Below, in pieces: positions 10,580 through 19,953 of a stretch of 64,000 nt of DNA; position 1 is the first letter of the stretch; the number at the start of each line of letters is the position of its first letter. The notes below the pieces were generated by a model. It was not told the origin of the DNA and ran no database searches. It worked only from the letters and a program-made list of their open reading frames with translations. Origin of the DNA: Psychrobacter sp. P11F6 (GTDB lineage Bacteria > Pseudomonadota > Gammaproteobacteria > Pseudomonadales > Moraxellaceae); assembly GCF_001435295.1 (NCBI RefSeq), contig NZ_CM003594.1, forward strand, positions 1,116,001 to 1,180,000, read 5' to 3'. A program made the translations under genes and the position numbers.

Positions 10580-12397
10580 TTAAGCCAATGGTAGGGTTAA
10601 GCTAACCATGACACCAGAACGCTGATTCTTATCAGTACCAATTTTATCGTTATCATCATGGACGTTATTAATAGTTACCTGACCGCCATGATGCTCAATA
10701 ACTTGCTTCACAAGAGTTAAACCAAGGCCAGTGCCTTTTTTTAAGGTATTACTTGTGACATTGGGCTGCTGTGCTTGTTTGATTTCTAACTTGGAAGATT
10801 TATCTGGTGCATGCTCTGAGGTTTTTTCAGCCGCTTGGCTCTGATGCGATAAGCTAAAATAACGGTCAAACGCTTTATCAACGGCATACTCAGGGAGCAA
10901 TTTACCATTATTAAAGATATCAATAGTCACAGTTTGCGCTGAACCATGTTGCGCGATGTTGTGCAGATAAATAACGACTGTGCTATCGGCAAAATGAATG
11001 GCATTGTCCAATACATTTTGCAGCACTTGTACCAACCAAAACTGATCAGCGAAAACGCTAGTATTTGCCAAGGCATCTGGCGATAAAGTCGCTGTTTCAG
11101 TCACCCGTTTATTATTAAGATAGATGTCGATAGGCGCTAGGTGCTGCTGTTGCAATTTAGCGCTATTGTCTTTTGCAAGGGTTTGCAACAACGGTAGTAG
11201 AGGGGTCAGCTGGCGATTCAGCTTAAAGCTCGGTTGCTCAACCTTAGCAAGTAATAGCAGCCGATCAATCAATTGTTGCATTTTGATGCTTTGTTCACCA
11301 ATGGACTGGATGAGCATCTGTTGATCTTCTTTATCGAGCCCGTCGTCTTCTAGCAACTCACTACTGGCACGAATGGCGGTTAACGGACTTTTGAGCTCAT
11401 GGGTCAGGGTATGAACATAGTCGGTGACATAGGCGCGATTTTCCAATCGATGTTTCATAGACTCAATGGTATCTGTTAGGCTATTAAGTTCATGACCTAA
11501 GTAAAAATAGGGTTTTTTGGTGTCTTCTGCCAGTGCACTGGTATATTGGGTCACAAGGCTGATACTTTGCTTGAGCCACCATGCGACCAGTCCTGCTAAT
11601 ATAAGGGCAGCAATACTCATGAGCAGTGCTGTGATAAGCATGCGATTGCGCGTATCGTCCAAATAAGGCAACACGCTAGCGACAGGTTTGCCAACGCTGA
11701 TGATACCAATCAAGTTGCCAGTTTCATCCTTTATCGGCTGTGCCACATACATCACCGTACCATCTCGCTGATTATGATCTAGCGTTGTACTTCTCGCGCC
11801 ATACTGACCATTTAACGTTAGATAGACATCATTCCAGCGGCTGTAATCTTGTCCTTCATCATTGTCAGGTTCGGGTAGTGAGTCGTATATGACAACGCCT
11901 TTATCATCGGTGACATATATCCGAAAGCTGCTAGGGCTTTTATTTTTATATTCTGGATCTGTTGTTTTACTTATCGTGGGCGCACTGATAAATGCCGCAT
12001 CGAGTTTAGTTTGGTACTCTTCATCGTATAATTGTCCTGAAGATAACGGCATCTGCAAACTTGCTGCCAGCAATTTGCTGGTATCTAACAACGTATCTTC
12101 GATGACTTGCTGCGCCGTCGGTTTGACATAACCAAACAGCTGAGTAAATGCGACCACACCGCAGATAATCAGCACTAACGCCAACGCGAGCCAAATCCTA
12201 AAAAATATACTTAAATTCAGCAGTCGTTTTGGTTTAGTCGTTTGCTGCGCGGTGCCGATAGGATGAAGTTTTGCATACCAATTGCTTTGGCTGGCATGCG
12301 CGCTGTTATCAGCCTTATTAATATGAGTATTAGGATGGCTGTTAGCACTATCGTTGGTTTTATGATTCATATTTTTAGGTGTATTATTTGACGTCAT
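10580..12397 (-). CDS. creC: Sensor histidine kinase, CreC-like
   Basis: Inner-membrane sensor of a two-component system. A polar N-terminal stretch of about 60 residues is followed by a first membrane helix (IFFRIWLALALVLIICGVVAF), a periplasmic sensor region, a second helix (LLMSIAALILAGLVAWWL), then the kinase. The H-box is THELKSPLTAIRASSELL with the phospho-accepting His, the N-box is NVLDNAIHFA and the G-box is GTGLGLTLVKQVIEHHGG. The ATP-binding domain carries an unusual insert of about 40 polar residues between the F- and G-box regions. It begins 42 bp after the regulator gene. The CreC name rests on architecture and partner type; creD is not adjacent. Confidence 0.85.
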   Translation of the reverse strand: MTSNNTPKNMNHKTNDSANSHPNTHINKADNSAHASQSNWYAKLHPIGTAQQTTKPKRLLNLSIFFRIWLALALVLIICGVVAFTQLFGYVKPTAQQVIEDTLLDTSKLLAASLQMPLSSGQLYDEEYQTKLDAAFISAPTISKTTDPEYKNKSPSSFRIYVTDDKGVVIYDSLPEPDNDEGQDYSRWNDVYLTLNGQYGARSTTLDHNQRDGTVMYVAQPIKDETGNLIGIISVGKPVASVLPYLDDTRNRMLITALLMSIAALILAGLVAWWLKQSISLVTQYTSALAEDTKKPYFYLGHELNSLTDTIESMKHRLENRAYVTDYVHTLTHELKSPLTAIRASSELLEDDGLDKEDQQMLIQSIGEQSIKMQQLIDRLLLLAKVEQPSFKLNRQLTPLLPLLQTLAKDNSAKLQQQHLAPIDIYLNNKRVTETATLSPDALANTSVFADQFWLVQVLQNVLDNAIHFADSTVVIYLHNIAQHGSAQTVTIDIFNNGKLLPEYAVDKAFDRYFSLSHQSQAAEKTSEHAPDKSSKLEIKQAQQPNVTSNTLKKGTGLGLTLVKQVIEHHGGQVTINNVHDDNDKIGTDKNQRSGVMVSLTLPLA

Positions 12398-12439
12398 AGA
12401 ATATCGGTTTTAATCAAAATATGGCTATAGGCAGTGCAG

Positions 12440-13234
12440 CTATGCTGGACACAAGGCGTAGCCCAAGCCGCGATGCGTATGGATAACATAGATGCTGGCA
12501 TCGACAGTCGCCAGCTGCTTACGAATGGACTTGATATGACTGTCTATGGTTCTCGCTAAGCGATGATCGGGATAGTCGCTCACAGCGCCGAGCAGTTGCT
12601 CACGACTAAAGACTTGATTGGGCGCTTTTAACAAGGTCAATAAGATTTTGCGTTCGGTGTTACTTAGCTCAAGCTTCTGCTCTTGCCACATTAACGAATA
12701 ATTAAGCGGTTGGTAGTGCCAGATGCCAGACTGACATTCAAAGATTAACGCCTGCCCCGACATAGTATTCAAAGAGGCAGGGTTGACTGTATCGCTGGCT
12801 TCTGTTGTATGGGAGGTGGAGGACTGAGACAATAATTGCTCACGTCGCCAAATGGCTTTTAGACGGGCAACCAACTCGCGCGGGCTAAAGGGCTTGGCAC
12901 AATAGTCATCGCCGCCCATTTCTAAACCCAAAATACGATCGACCTCATCGCTACGCGCCGTCAAGAAGATGATAGGAGTGTCTTTTAAGCCGTTAATATC
13001 AGGGGTGTGGCGTATCTGTTGACAGAGACTGAGACCATCGCCATCTGGCAACCCAACATCTAAAATAATCGCCGATAGATTTTGCGCTTCAGCGCTTTTA
13101 TGTAAATTGCGCAGAAAAGGCAACACGTTACTGGCGTTATCAAGCCAAGTGATTTGCCAGCCTTCACGCTTGCAAGTGACTTTCAGTGACATCGCGATAG
13201 CAGGATCGTCTTCTACCAGTAAAATATGGGTCAT
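12440..13234 (-). CDS. creB: Two-component response regulator, CreB/OmpR type
   Basis: DNA-binding partner of the adjacent kinase. The N-terminal receiver domain begins ILLVEDDPAIAMS, carries the phosphorylation site in AIILDVGLPDGDG, and has the conserved Thr and Lys in IFLTARS and CAKPFSPREL. A linker rich in Ser and Thr leads to a winged-helix OmpR-type output domain (LELSNTERKILLTLLKAP to THRGLGYALCPA). The length of 264 residues exceeds the usual 230 because of that linker. It is the first gene of a two-gene operon with the kinase. Confidence 0.88.
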   Translation of the reverse strand: MTHILLVEDDPAIAMSLKVTCKREGWQITWLDNASNVLPFLRNLHKSAEAQNLSAIILDVGLPDGDGLSLCQQIRHTPDINGLKDTPIIFLTARSDEVDRILGLEMGGDDYCAKPFSPRELVARLKAIWRREQLLSQSSTSHTTEASDTVNPASLNTMSGQALIFECQSGIWHYQPLNYSLMWQEQKLELSNTERKILLTLLKAPNQVFSREQLLGAVSDYPDHRLARTIDSHIKSIRKQLATVDASIYVIHTHRGLGYALCPA

Positions 13235-13597
13235 AAGCTCTATATCGCTATATAAAGAAAAACTATTTAAGATGAAGGGGTTATTAATATCTAATGAGAT
13301 ACGAACATTGAAAAATGAGTGTAGGGCATCATACAGTAGTAGCTAGAGTGTTATCTAGGTTGATAAATTTATCGTAGCACAAAAGTCGCACTCGCTTTTG
13401 CTATCAGGCCTTAAAAGATGTGAAAAGTTGATGGAAATTAGCATTATTAGCGAAGACTTTTTTGACTAGCGGTTTTGATGAAAGGCTGTAAAATAATCAG
13501 TATTATTATAAAAAATATTGAAATATAGTGCGAATATCAGTTTTACTAAAAATAAGTTTGATGTACCTACCATTTTTATTTAAAGGAATTTAAAAAT
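13235..13597. other. Divergent promoter region between creB and the esterase gene
   Basis: These 363 AT-rich bases should hold the promoters for the leftward creBC pair and the rightward esterase gene. I see no RNA gene, repeat or credible ORF. The short plus-strand frame at 13107-13346 mostly overlaps creB and is not supported. Confidence 0.6.
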
Positions 13598-14269
13598 ATG
13601 AGTGACTATTTAGATGCGGTCATCGTTGAGCATAATCCCACGCAAAAAAAGATAGATAGAGCTGTTATTTGGCTGCATGGTTTGGGCGCGAGTGGTCATG
13701 ATTTTGAGCCAGTGGTACCACAGCTCGGTTTAGCGGATGATATGGCAGTGCGTTTTGTTTTCCCTCATGCACCAAAGCGCCCAGTGACGGTGAATGGTGG
13801 TATGGTAATGCCAGCATGGTACGACATCTTAGAGATGAGCCTAGAGCGTAAAGTCGATGTCTCTCAGATTGAAGAGTCTGCGCAGCAAATCCGTGATTTG
13901 ATCAGCCGTGAGATAGAGCGTGGTGTTAAGCCTGAACACATTGTAATCGCAGGATTTTCGCAAGGTGGGGCAGTGGCATATCATGTGGCACTTGGCTACC
14001 CGCAGCGTTTAGCTGGCTTGATGACACTCTCTACTTATCTAGCGACTAATGATAATATTAGCTATAGCGCTGCTAATAAAGATATGCCAATATTGATTGA
14101 GCATGGTACGCATGATCCAGTTGTTCCTGTAATTTTGGGCGAGCAGGCGCAGCAGTTATTATCTGCTAAAGGCTATAATGTTGCTTATCATACTTATCCG
14201 ATGGCACATCAAGTTTGCATGCCGCAGATTCAAAATATCGGTAAATGGCTCAATAAAGTCCTGGCTTAG
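13598..14269 (+). CDS. Carboxylesterase / phospholipase-carboxylesterase family hydrolase
   Basis: A 223-residue alpha/beta hydrolase of the carboxylesterase/phospholipase family, probably cytoplasmic since no signal peptide is visible. The oxyanion-hole segment is WLHGLGASGHDFEP. The nucleophile elbow is GFSQGG, the catalytic acid is in EHGTHDPVVP, and the catalytic His is in YPMAHQVC. AAAGGAATTT provides the ribosome site. The natural substrate is unknown; relatives hydrolyse short-chain esters. Confidence 0.92.
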   Translation: MSDYLDAVIVEHNPTQKKIDRAVIWLHGLGASGHDFEPVVPQLGLADDMAVRFVFPHAPKRPVTVNGGMVMPAWYDILEMSLERKVDVSQIEESAQQIRDLISREIERGVKPEHIVIAGFSQGGAVAYHVALGYPQRLAGLMTLSTYLATNDNISYSAANKDMPILIEHGTHDPVVPVILGEQAQQLLSAKGYNVAYHTYPMAHQVCMPQIQNIGKWLNKVLA

Positions 14270-14311
14270 AGAGTTCAGCTGTAACGTAATGTAATATAGA
14301 TATTATATAGG

Positions 14312-14341
14312 TTGAAAGTCGACGTATAAATCCTATATAAT
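14312..14341 (+). promoter_or_regulatory. Promoter of ssrA
   Basis: TTGAAA at 14312-14317 and a perfect TATAAT at 14336-14341 are separated by 18 bases. The mature tmRNA starts 14 bases further on, consistent with a short leader removed by RNase P. Confidence 0.8.
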
Positions 14342-14354
14342 ATATGACCTTATT

Positions 14355-14713
14355 GGGGATGTTCTGGCTTCGACGCTGGTAATGAAACTCAATGATGCAT
14401 GTCGAGAGTATATGTCCTCTCGTTAATCAAACATATATTGTTATAGTCGCAAACGACGAAAATTACGCTCTAGCAGCTTAAACCCTGTTTACTTAGTTGC
14501 TGATCACCTACAGTTGGTCAACTAAGTTGAAGCGTCCGCATGTAGGCTCGCCACAAGTGATTGTCTCAATTGCTTGGGTTCAAAAGTAGAGAATCGTCCA
14601 ATCCATCCTGACTGTCGGATCGGTGCGGATTAAAACTAAAGACAGAAACTAAACATGTAGATTCATGAGCGTAATGCTGGCGGACGCGGGTTCAACTCCC
14701 GCCATCTCCACCA
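14355..14713 (+). ncRNA. ssrA: Transfer-messenger RNA (tmRNA)
   Basis: Rescues stalled ribosomes by adding a degradation tag. The 5' end GGGGATGTTCTGGCTTCGAC and the 3' end GGGTTCAACTCCCGCCATCT followed by CCACCA form the tRNA-Ala-like acceptor and T-arm. The tag reading frame at 14449-14481 encodes ANDENYALAA and stops with TAA, a typical gammaproteobacterial tag. Total length is 359 bases. The last bases are used as the attachment site of the island that follows, and the gene is kept intact by the island's left end. Confidence 0.98.
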
Positions 14714-14715
14714 AA
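14699..14715 (+). other. Attachment site attL (17-bp direct repeat, copy 1)
   Basis: CCGCCATCTCCACCAAA overlaps the 3' end of ssrA and is repeated exactly at 37044-37060. An integrase gene starts 162 bp further on in the same direction. This is the standard arrangement for integration at the 3' end of a tmRNA gene. Confidence 0.92.
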
Positions 14716-14721
14716 CAACGA

Positions 14722-14762
14722 TAAAGGGCTGACCGTCATAGACTGTCAGCCCTTTATTTTGG
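14722..14762 (+). terminator. tmRNA terminator supplied by the island
   Basis: AAAGGGCTGAC pairs with GTCAGCCCTTT and is followed by ATTTT. Because it lies inside the attachment repeats, it belongs to the island. The terminator beyond attR (37064-37100) is presumably the original one. Confidence 0.8.
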
Positions 14763-14814
14763 GTGTTTTTCAGGTATTAAGTTCTATCCTGTCCTATGGT
14801 GTTCCATATAGAAT

Positions 14815-14863
14815 GTTGGTATTATTGTTGGTATTGAGCAGTACTAACATGGATAATACCAAC
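14815..14863. repeat. Probable integrase arm-type sites, left end
   Basis: GTTGGTAT occurs at 14815 and again at 14827 (12-bp period), and the 11-mer GTTGGTATTAT recurs inverted at 14853-14863, directly before the integrase ribosome site. The same 12-bp-spaced pair is found at the right end (36963-36982). The position inside both ends and next to int suggests binding sites for the integrase or its directionality factor. Confidence 0.65.
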
Positions 14864-14876
14864 AAAGGATAGACCC

Positions 14877-16118
14877 GTGCCCCTAACCCATACCGCTATC
14901 AATAAGCTACAGCCCAGTAGTATTTCCATTGATACTAAGCGACCTGACAAACACAGTGATGGTAACGGGCTGCAATTATGGGTTCGTTATACAGGTGTTA
15001 AGTCATGGATCAGTGCTTACCGCTGGCAAGGTAAACAGCAAACTCTCACTATTGGTACCTATCCAGTAATGAGCCTTCAAAATTCACGCCAGCGCAATAT
15101 TGAGATTAAACGTTTAATAGCTGATGGTGTGAATCCGAAAGACCACAAAAAAGATCAGCGAGCCAGCCAAGACGGTAAAAAGATATTTGATACAGTCGCA
15201 CAAGATTGGTATGCCGAACGTAAAACCTACCTAGCAGAAAGTACCTTCTCCCGTAATTACTCCGCATACATGCGTGACATTAAGCCTTCTATCGGCCAAA
15301 AGAATATAGATGACATAACCGCACCTGATGTCTTAGCTATTGGTAAGGCAGTAGAGGCACGTGGCGCTGGCGAAATGGCGAAGCGTACTATTAGGGAGGT
15401 GGGTCAAATATTCAAACACGCTATACGTAACGGACTTGCAATTCATAATCCCGCTACCGACCTTGCAGAAGCTATCAAACCTCGTAAAACTGTGCACCAC
15501 AGCCGTGTAACCTCTCAACAGCTACCTAAGCTACTTCAGGACATTAACGCCTATGAGGGTGATTTACTGGTCAAGTTGGGCTTATGGTTTATGTGCTATA
15601 CGTTTGTACGTACCAGTGAGCTCCGCTTTATGGAGTGGTCAGAGATTGACTATAAACACGGTCTATGGCGAATAGCTGCTGAGAAGATGAAAGCTAATCG
15701 TTTGCATATTGTGCCATTGGCGCCACAAGCAATGGTTATATTGGAACAGATCAAAGAGTTAGGATTTTCGAATCAATACGTTTTCTTTAATACCTCAACA
15801 CGTAAGCCTTACAGTCAAAATGCGTTCATTACTGCCTTATGGAGAATGGGCTATAAAGGCCGCATGACTGGCCATGGCTTCCGTGGTCTTGCTAGCACTA
15901 CATTGCATGAAAAAGAATTTATGCACGAAGCGATAGAGCTGCAACTGGCACACGATAGAGAAAACAAAATCAGTGCAGCCTATAACGGAGCGCAACACCT
16001 ACCATACAGAATTGACATGATGCACCAATGGGCAAACTTCATTGATGATGCTTATGCTGGCAAGTTAGATAACGTCATTCATGCCAGCTTCAAACAACAA
16101 ACACAAAAGCATGGTTAA
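14877..16118 (+). CDS. int: P4-type tyrosine integrase
   Basis: Site-specific recombinase expected to insert and excise the island at ssrA. The 413-residue protein has the DUF4102-like N-terminal domain (PLTHTAINKLQPSSISIDTK), a central SAM-like DNA-binding domain, and a C-terminal catalytic domain. Catalytic residues are visible: Arg245 (FVRTSEL), His333 and Arg336 (GHGFRGLAST) and the nucleophile Tyr369 (SAAYNGAQHLPYR). Translation starts at GTG 14877, preceded by AAAGGAT; no ATG gives the conserved N-terminus. An inverted arm-type repeat abuts the ribosome site, suggesting self-repression. It looks intact. Confidence 0.95.
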   Translation: MPLTHTAINKLQPSSISIDTKRPDKHSDGNGLQLWVRYTGVKSWISAYRWQGKQQTLTIGTYPVMSLQNSRQRNIEIKRLIADGVNPKDHKKDQRASQDGKKIFDTVAQDWYAERKTYLAESTFSRNYSAYMRDIKPSIGQKNIDDITAPDVLAIGKAVEARGAGEMAKRTIREVGQIFKHAIRNGLAIHNPATDLAEAIKPRKTVHHSRVTSQQLPKLLQDINAYEGDLLVKLGLWFMCYTFVRTSELRFMEWSEIDYKHGLWRIAAEKMKANRLHIVPLAPQAMVILEQIKELGFSNQYVFFNTSTRKPYSQNAFITALWRMGYKGRMTGHGFRGLASTTLHEKEFMHEAIELQLAHDRENKISAAYNGAQHLPYRIDMMHQWANFIDDAYAGKLDNVIHASFKQQTQKHG

Positions 16119-16171
16119 CATCATGCTTTAACCGCTTTGCAAGGCTAGGGGTTGCTCCCGAAAGACAGATA

Positions 16172-16232
16172 TTCACACCCTTAAACTGTCACTGCCTTGC
16201 TCCTATTTAGATTGAGGGTGTAAGGGTGTGAA
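16172..16232 (+). promoter_or_regulatory. Inverted repeat covering a ribosome binding site
   Basis: TTCACACCCTTA (16172-16183) is the exact reverse complement of TAAGGGTGTGAA (16221-16232), which contains the AAGGGTG ribosome site and ends directly before the ATG at 16233. In RNA the two arms can pair across a 37-base loop and hide the ribosome site. As DNA they could also be an operator. Confidence 0.6.
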
Positions 16233-17645
16233 ATGAGTATTTTAGCTAAAAAGCTTGAAGAGGAAATCAAGCAAAAAAAGGCGGGGTTCTTATTAGTTTC
16301 GGAAACGTTAGAGCTTATATCAAAGGCGACTGATAGCCCGATAGATGATGTTAAGAAATATTTATTATCCAATAATATAGATATAGAAACTCCAGTGTAT
16401 CACTACCAAGGTGGTAGAAGTTTTGAAGTATTAGAGACTAGTCGTCCTGATGGCTATTTTACTGGCACACGTAAAGCACTGAAAGAGCCGCTTGAAGGCA
16501 ATGAGTATTTCCTTGTTGATGACTTAAAAAAGTTTAAGCTTTTATCAGAATACGATGTTTTTGCTTATGAACGTGGATATTATTATATTGCAAAAAAATC
16601 TGTTGGCCGTTTCAAAGCTGGTGAGAAAGTCATCGGTTTAACTGAAGAACGTGCTGAATTTTTACTAAGTAAAGGCGCTATCGAAAAGCTTTACATTAAA
16701 GATATTGAGGCAAAACAGTCAAGACAAGTTCAAGAGCTAACTAAACAAGTGGATTGTCTTCAAAAGCAGCTAAAAGTCGAAAGAGAAATAAAAACTGAAA
16801 AACCATTAATAGAGTTAGGACAGTATCAAAAACTGCTAATTAAGTACCAATTATTTACAGCTCATCAAATAGCCTGTTTGCTTGCTGACTATAGTCCAGT
16901 AGGTGAAGACTATAATAATCATGATTACAAGCTTTATAAAGAAATAACAGATACTGCGATAGACGCTCGTTCGTTAACGATTTTCAATGATAAAGGTCAA
17001 ATTTCATCTGAGCAGGTTAAAGTATGGCTGGCACGTCTTGATTTTATTTATGAAGGCTTTAATGATGATGTGTTTGAATGTCTTAATAACGAGGGCGACT
17101 CACTAAAAAGAAGTAGTGATGAACTCGTTCGACCTGTCGCTTTTAACTCTGATAAATGTAATAAAAAAGATGAAGAGATTAATCAGCTTGCAAAAGACTA
17201 TAAAGATCTGAGATTAAAGTATGAAAAGCTTAAAGCGCAGAATGAGGAGATTGTAGCAGAATTAACGCAAGTTAAACCATTGACGCGCTCTATCAAAGTT
17301 GTTAACGATAATAACCAATTAGAAGGAAGCGTTCAAAAAAATTATCTAGTGACTATAGGTTTATTGCTTGAGTTGCTAACTACGTCAAATACAGATGACT
17401 TCAAGTATGGAGTTGGAGTGGAGCTCAAAAAATCTTTATTTTCGAGTCAGAATAAAATTATTGAGAGTATTGAGGCATACTCGATATATGGGCAAAAAAG
17501 AACAAAGCTTGCAGAACGTTTCGCAGAAGCTAATGAAGAGCTAGCAAGATGTATCAACGATTTAGATATAGAGCTGCAAAAAGAACTACAAGAATGTTTT
17601 GACTCTGCAAATGAAGCTCTATCTGAAGCGAAAAAGAAGAAATAG
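16233..17645 (+). CDS. Hypothetical coiled-coil protein of the island
   Basis: A 470-residue soluble protein that I do not recognise. The N-terminal part (about residues 1-50) resembles a small helical DNA- or protein-binding unit. It is followed by a mixed region with two YFLVDDLKKF and FKAGEKVIGLTEERAEFLL segments, then a coiled coil (about 155-190) and another around residues 310-345 (INQLAKDYKDLRLKYEKLKA), and a helical C-terminus ending in a Lys run. No signal peptide or membrane helix is visible. The AAGGGTG ribosome site lies inside an inverted repeat. It sits between the integrase and the broken tape-measure gene, so it is island cargo or a phage-derived gene. Confidence 0.75.
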   Translation: MSILAKKLEEEIKQKKAGFLLVSETLELISKATDSPIDDVKKYLLSNNIDIETPVYHYQGGRSFEVLETSRPDGYFTGTRKALKEPLEGNEYFLVDDLKKFKLLSEYDVFAYERGYYYIAKKSVGRFKAGEKVIGLTEERAEFLLSKGAIEKLYIKDIEAKQSRQVQELTKQVDCLQKQLKVEREIKTEKPLIELGQYQKLLIKYQLFTAHQIACLLADYSPVGEDYNNHDYKLYKEITDTAIDARSLTIFNDKGQISSEQVKVWLARLDFIYEGFNDDVFECLNNEGDSLKRSSDELVRPVAFNSDKCNKKDEEINQLAKDYKDLRLKYEKLKAQNEEIVAELTQVKPLTRSIKVVNDNNQLEGSVQKNYLVTIGLLLELLTTSNTDDFKYGVGVELKKSLFSSQNKIIESIEAYSIYGQKRTKLAERFAEANEELARCINDLDIELQKELQECFDSANEALSEAKKKK

Positions 17646-17656
17646 TCAGTCTCTAA

Positions 17657-17793
17657 AAAACCATACCAAACCAAAACTGGCGTACCAACTGACATGCCAA
17701 TCCATGCCAGCTGGGATGCTGGCGACCATTCCAATAGCTAAGCTGATAATCCTACACACTGCCAGTTAATGGCAGATATGAGGAGCTATCAGT
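17657..17793 (+). repeat. Diverged copy 1 of a hairpin-bearing leader element
   Basis: The bases between the coiled-coil gene and the tape-measure remnant resemble those before the first AlpA-like gene (19954-20092). Both have an AAAAAAC-TATACCAAA-like start, a long inverted repeat ending in GGGATGCTGG, then TAGCTAAG, a NNCCARTTAAYGGCA segment and a ribosome site before ATG. In this copy the inverted-repeat arms are imperfect. Confidence 0.65.
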
Positions 17794-19883
17794 ATGGCAG
17801 GAGATCTAGATTTTAGCGTACAGCTACGATTATTGAATGAGAATTTTAATGCAGGCGTGAACCAGGCGCGTGATCGATTTAGTCAGTTTACGCAGGCTGT
17901 AGAACGCAATTTGGCGCAACTGACAACCGACACGGACCGCGCGCAAGGTTTATTAACTGGTCTTGGCAACGTGAGTGCAGACAGACTCACAAGTGAGATA
18001 AAAACAGCGGCAGACCAATTAAGACAGATGGGTGCTGGCGCGAACCTTACCCGTGAACAAATTGATACTGCTATTCAAAGCGCAGCAAAGCATGTCGCAC
18101 ATCTTGAAACCAATCTACAAGAAACACGTCTTGAAGCCACACGCCTAGCTCAGACAGGCGCAAGCCTAAGAGACTTGGAAACAGCGGCACAGAGTGTTAA
18201 CCGCTTAGAAGCTGAGCTTAACCAAGCGCGATCAGCTAGTACACCGCTATCCAATGAGTTAGCAGGTGCGATGAATCGTGCCAGCACCAGTGCAGATAAT
18301 GCACGTAACGCGCTATATCGAATGGCAAACATCCGAGTACCTGAAACTATACATGGTGAGATTGAGCAAATCAACCGCACACTGGTCAACTTTCAGCAGA
18401 ACAGCGTAAGCCAGCAGCAGAGATTGAAAGGGTTACACGAGCAGCTGAGGAGCAAATCAGACGATTTGAGCGTGAGCTCTATGGTGTTGATGACACAATA
18501 AGACGGACAGACACAAGTGCAAACAACTTTAGCAGCAACGTTGGTAAGCTTAGAGCTGCTAAGGGGGATTGGCAGGACTACCGGCTGCTGCTGGTATCGG
18601 TGCCGCTGAAATCATCGAGATGTCAGATGCTTTTGTCACATTGGAAGCAAAGGTAAAACTTGCTACAGGTGAAGGGGTTGCTTTTGTCACAGGCTTTCAA
18701 GGTGTAACTGATATTGCAAAGGAAATCTTTACTAGTATTGAAAACACAGGGGAGCTCTTTTCACGTATCACCCAAGCATCTGAGTCACTGGGCTTGGCAC
18801 AAAGCGAGATACTATCGGTCACTAAGACCTTCAACGAGGCAATCAAGTTATCAGGTGGTAGTGCTGCCAGTGCTGATGCTGCAATCATTCAGCTTGTGCA
18901 GGGCTTACAATCAGGCGTAGTGCGTGGTGAAGAATTCAACTCAATCATGGAGCAAGCGCCGCGATTAGCTACAGCAATGGCTGACGGTCTAGGCGTGACC
19001 AAAGGCGAACTGCGAGCAATGGCGGCATACGTGGTTTATCAATCGCAGCTGATAGTGTTTTTGGCACAATCAGCTGCATTATTGGTAGCGTGTTGGTTGG
19101 TATCGCTAAGCTCAACGGTGAAACCTCGACAATGGGTGAAGCATTAATTACTAAGCAAGAAGAGCTGTATGCACGCTCAGAACAAAAAATGATGGAGTTT
19201 CAATTTAAATCTGGTGCTGCATGGGTTGAGATGAATAAAACAGAACAAAATAGACTTGATGAAACAGTGGTCGCGGTCGTTAAGAACTATGATGAAATGG
19301 TTGCTAAAGGTAGCTATGCCGCTGAAGTAATGGAAGAGCAATATATTAAAATGGTGACAAAACGCTTAGAAACTTGCGGATTTATGGCACTGAGGACACA
19401 CCAAGTTAAGGTAACCAGTTTGGCAGTAAGACAGCCGCTGAGAACTTCCTAAAGTCAGCAGGTTCGACCGCTGAGCAAGCAATGGAAGAAGCTCGAAAGT
19501 TGTACAACAAGCAAGGCATTAGTAATGGCGCTTTGAATTTCGGTGAGCTACAAGGCTATACAGATGGACAGCCTTTAACCACTTCTGATTTATCAAACTT
19601 TAAAAGCGCATCGGTTTATATGTCAGAAATTGCCGAGAACATCCGTTACAGCCAAACTAATAGCGGTTTGAGCAAGATATCTGATAGTGCGCTGCAAGCA
19701 GTCAGCAGCTTGAATAACAAAAACTACGATACCGCCGCCAGTGTTGTACCTAAAAATAATATTGACGTTAACTTCAAGCTCGGTAGCGCGACAGCGACGA
19801 TGAGTATGCAAGAGGTTCAAGAGTCGTCACTCCTGGCGCTCTTACAGCAACTACAAGAAAGCAAAGCAATCGCAGGTTACTAG
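17794..19883 (+). pseudogene. Phage tail tape-measure protein, broken
   Basis: Remnant of a tail-length protein. Pieces in different frames read as one protein: 17794-18400 (frame 1, Gln/Ala-rich helical start), about 18400-18555 (frame 3, AEIERVTRAAEEQIRRFERE), 18569-19050 (frame 2, with the tape-measure domain motif SGVVRGEEFNSIMEQAPRLA), 19090-19380 (frame 1) and 19482-19883 (frame 0, C-terminal). At least four frameshifts separate them. The hydrophobic middle is short, so internal deletion is likely as well. No other structural gene (capsid, portal, tail sheath) is found nearby, so this is a relic of a prophage rather than a working tail module. Confidence 0.85.
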
Positions 19884-19919
19884 CTACTCATTTGAGTGCT
19901 AGCATAAGAGATGATAGAG

Positions 19920-19947
19920 AGGTGAGCTTAATTGCTCACCTTTTTTA
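19920..19947 (+). terminator. Intrinsic terminator after the tape-measure remnant
   Basis: GGTGAGC, a six-base loop, GCTCACC and six T residues. It separates the remnant from the AlpA-like operon. Confidence 0.9.
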
Positions 19948-19953
19948 TTGTCA

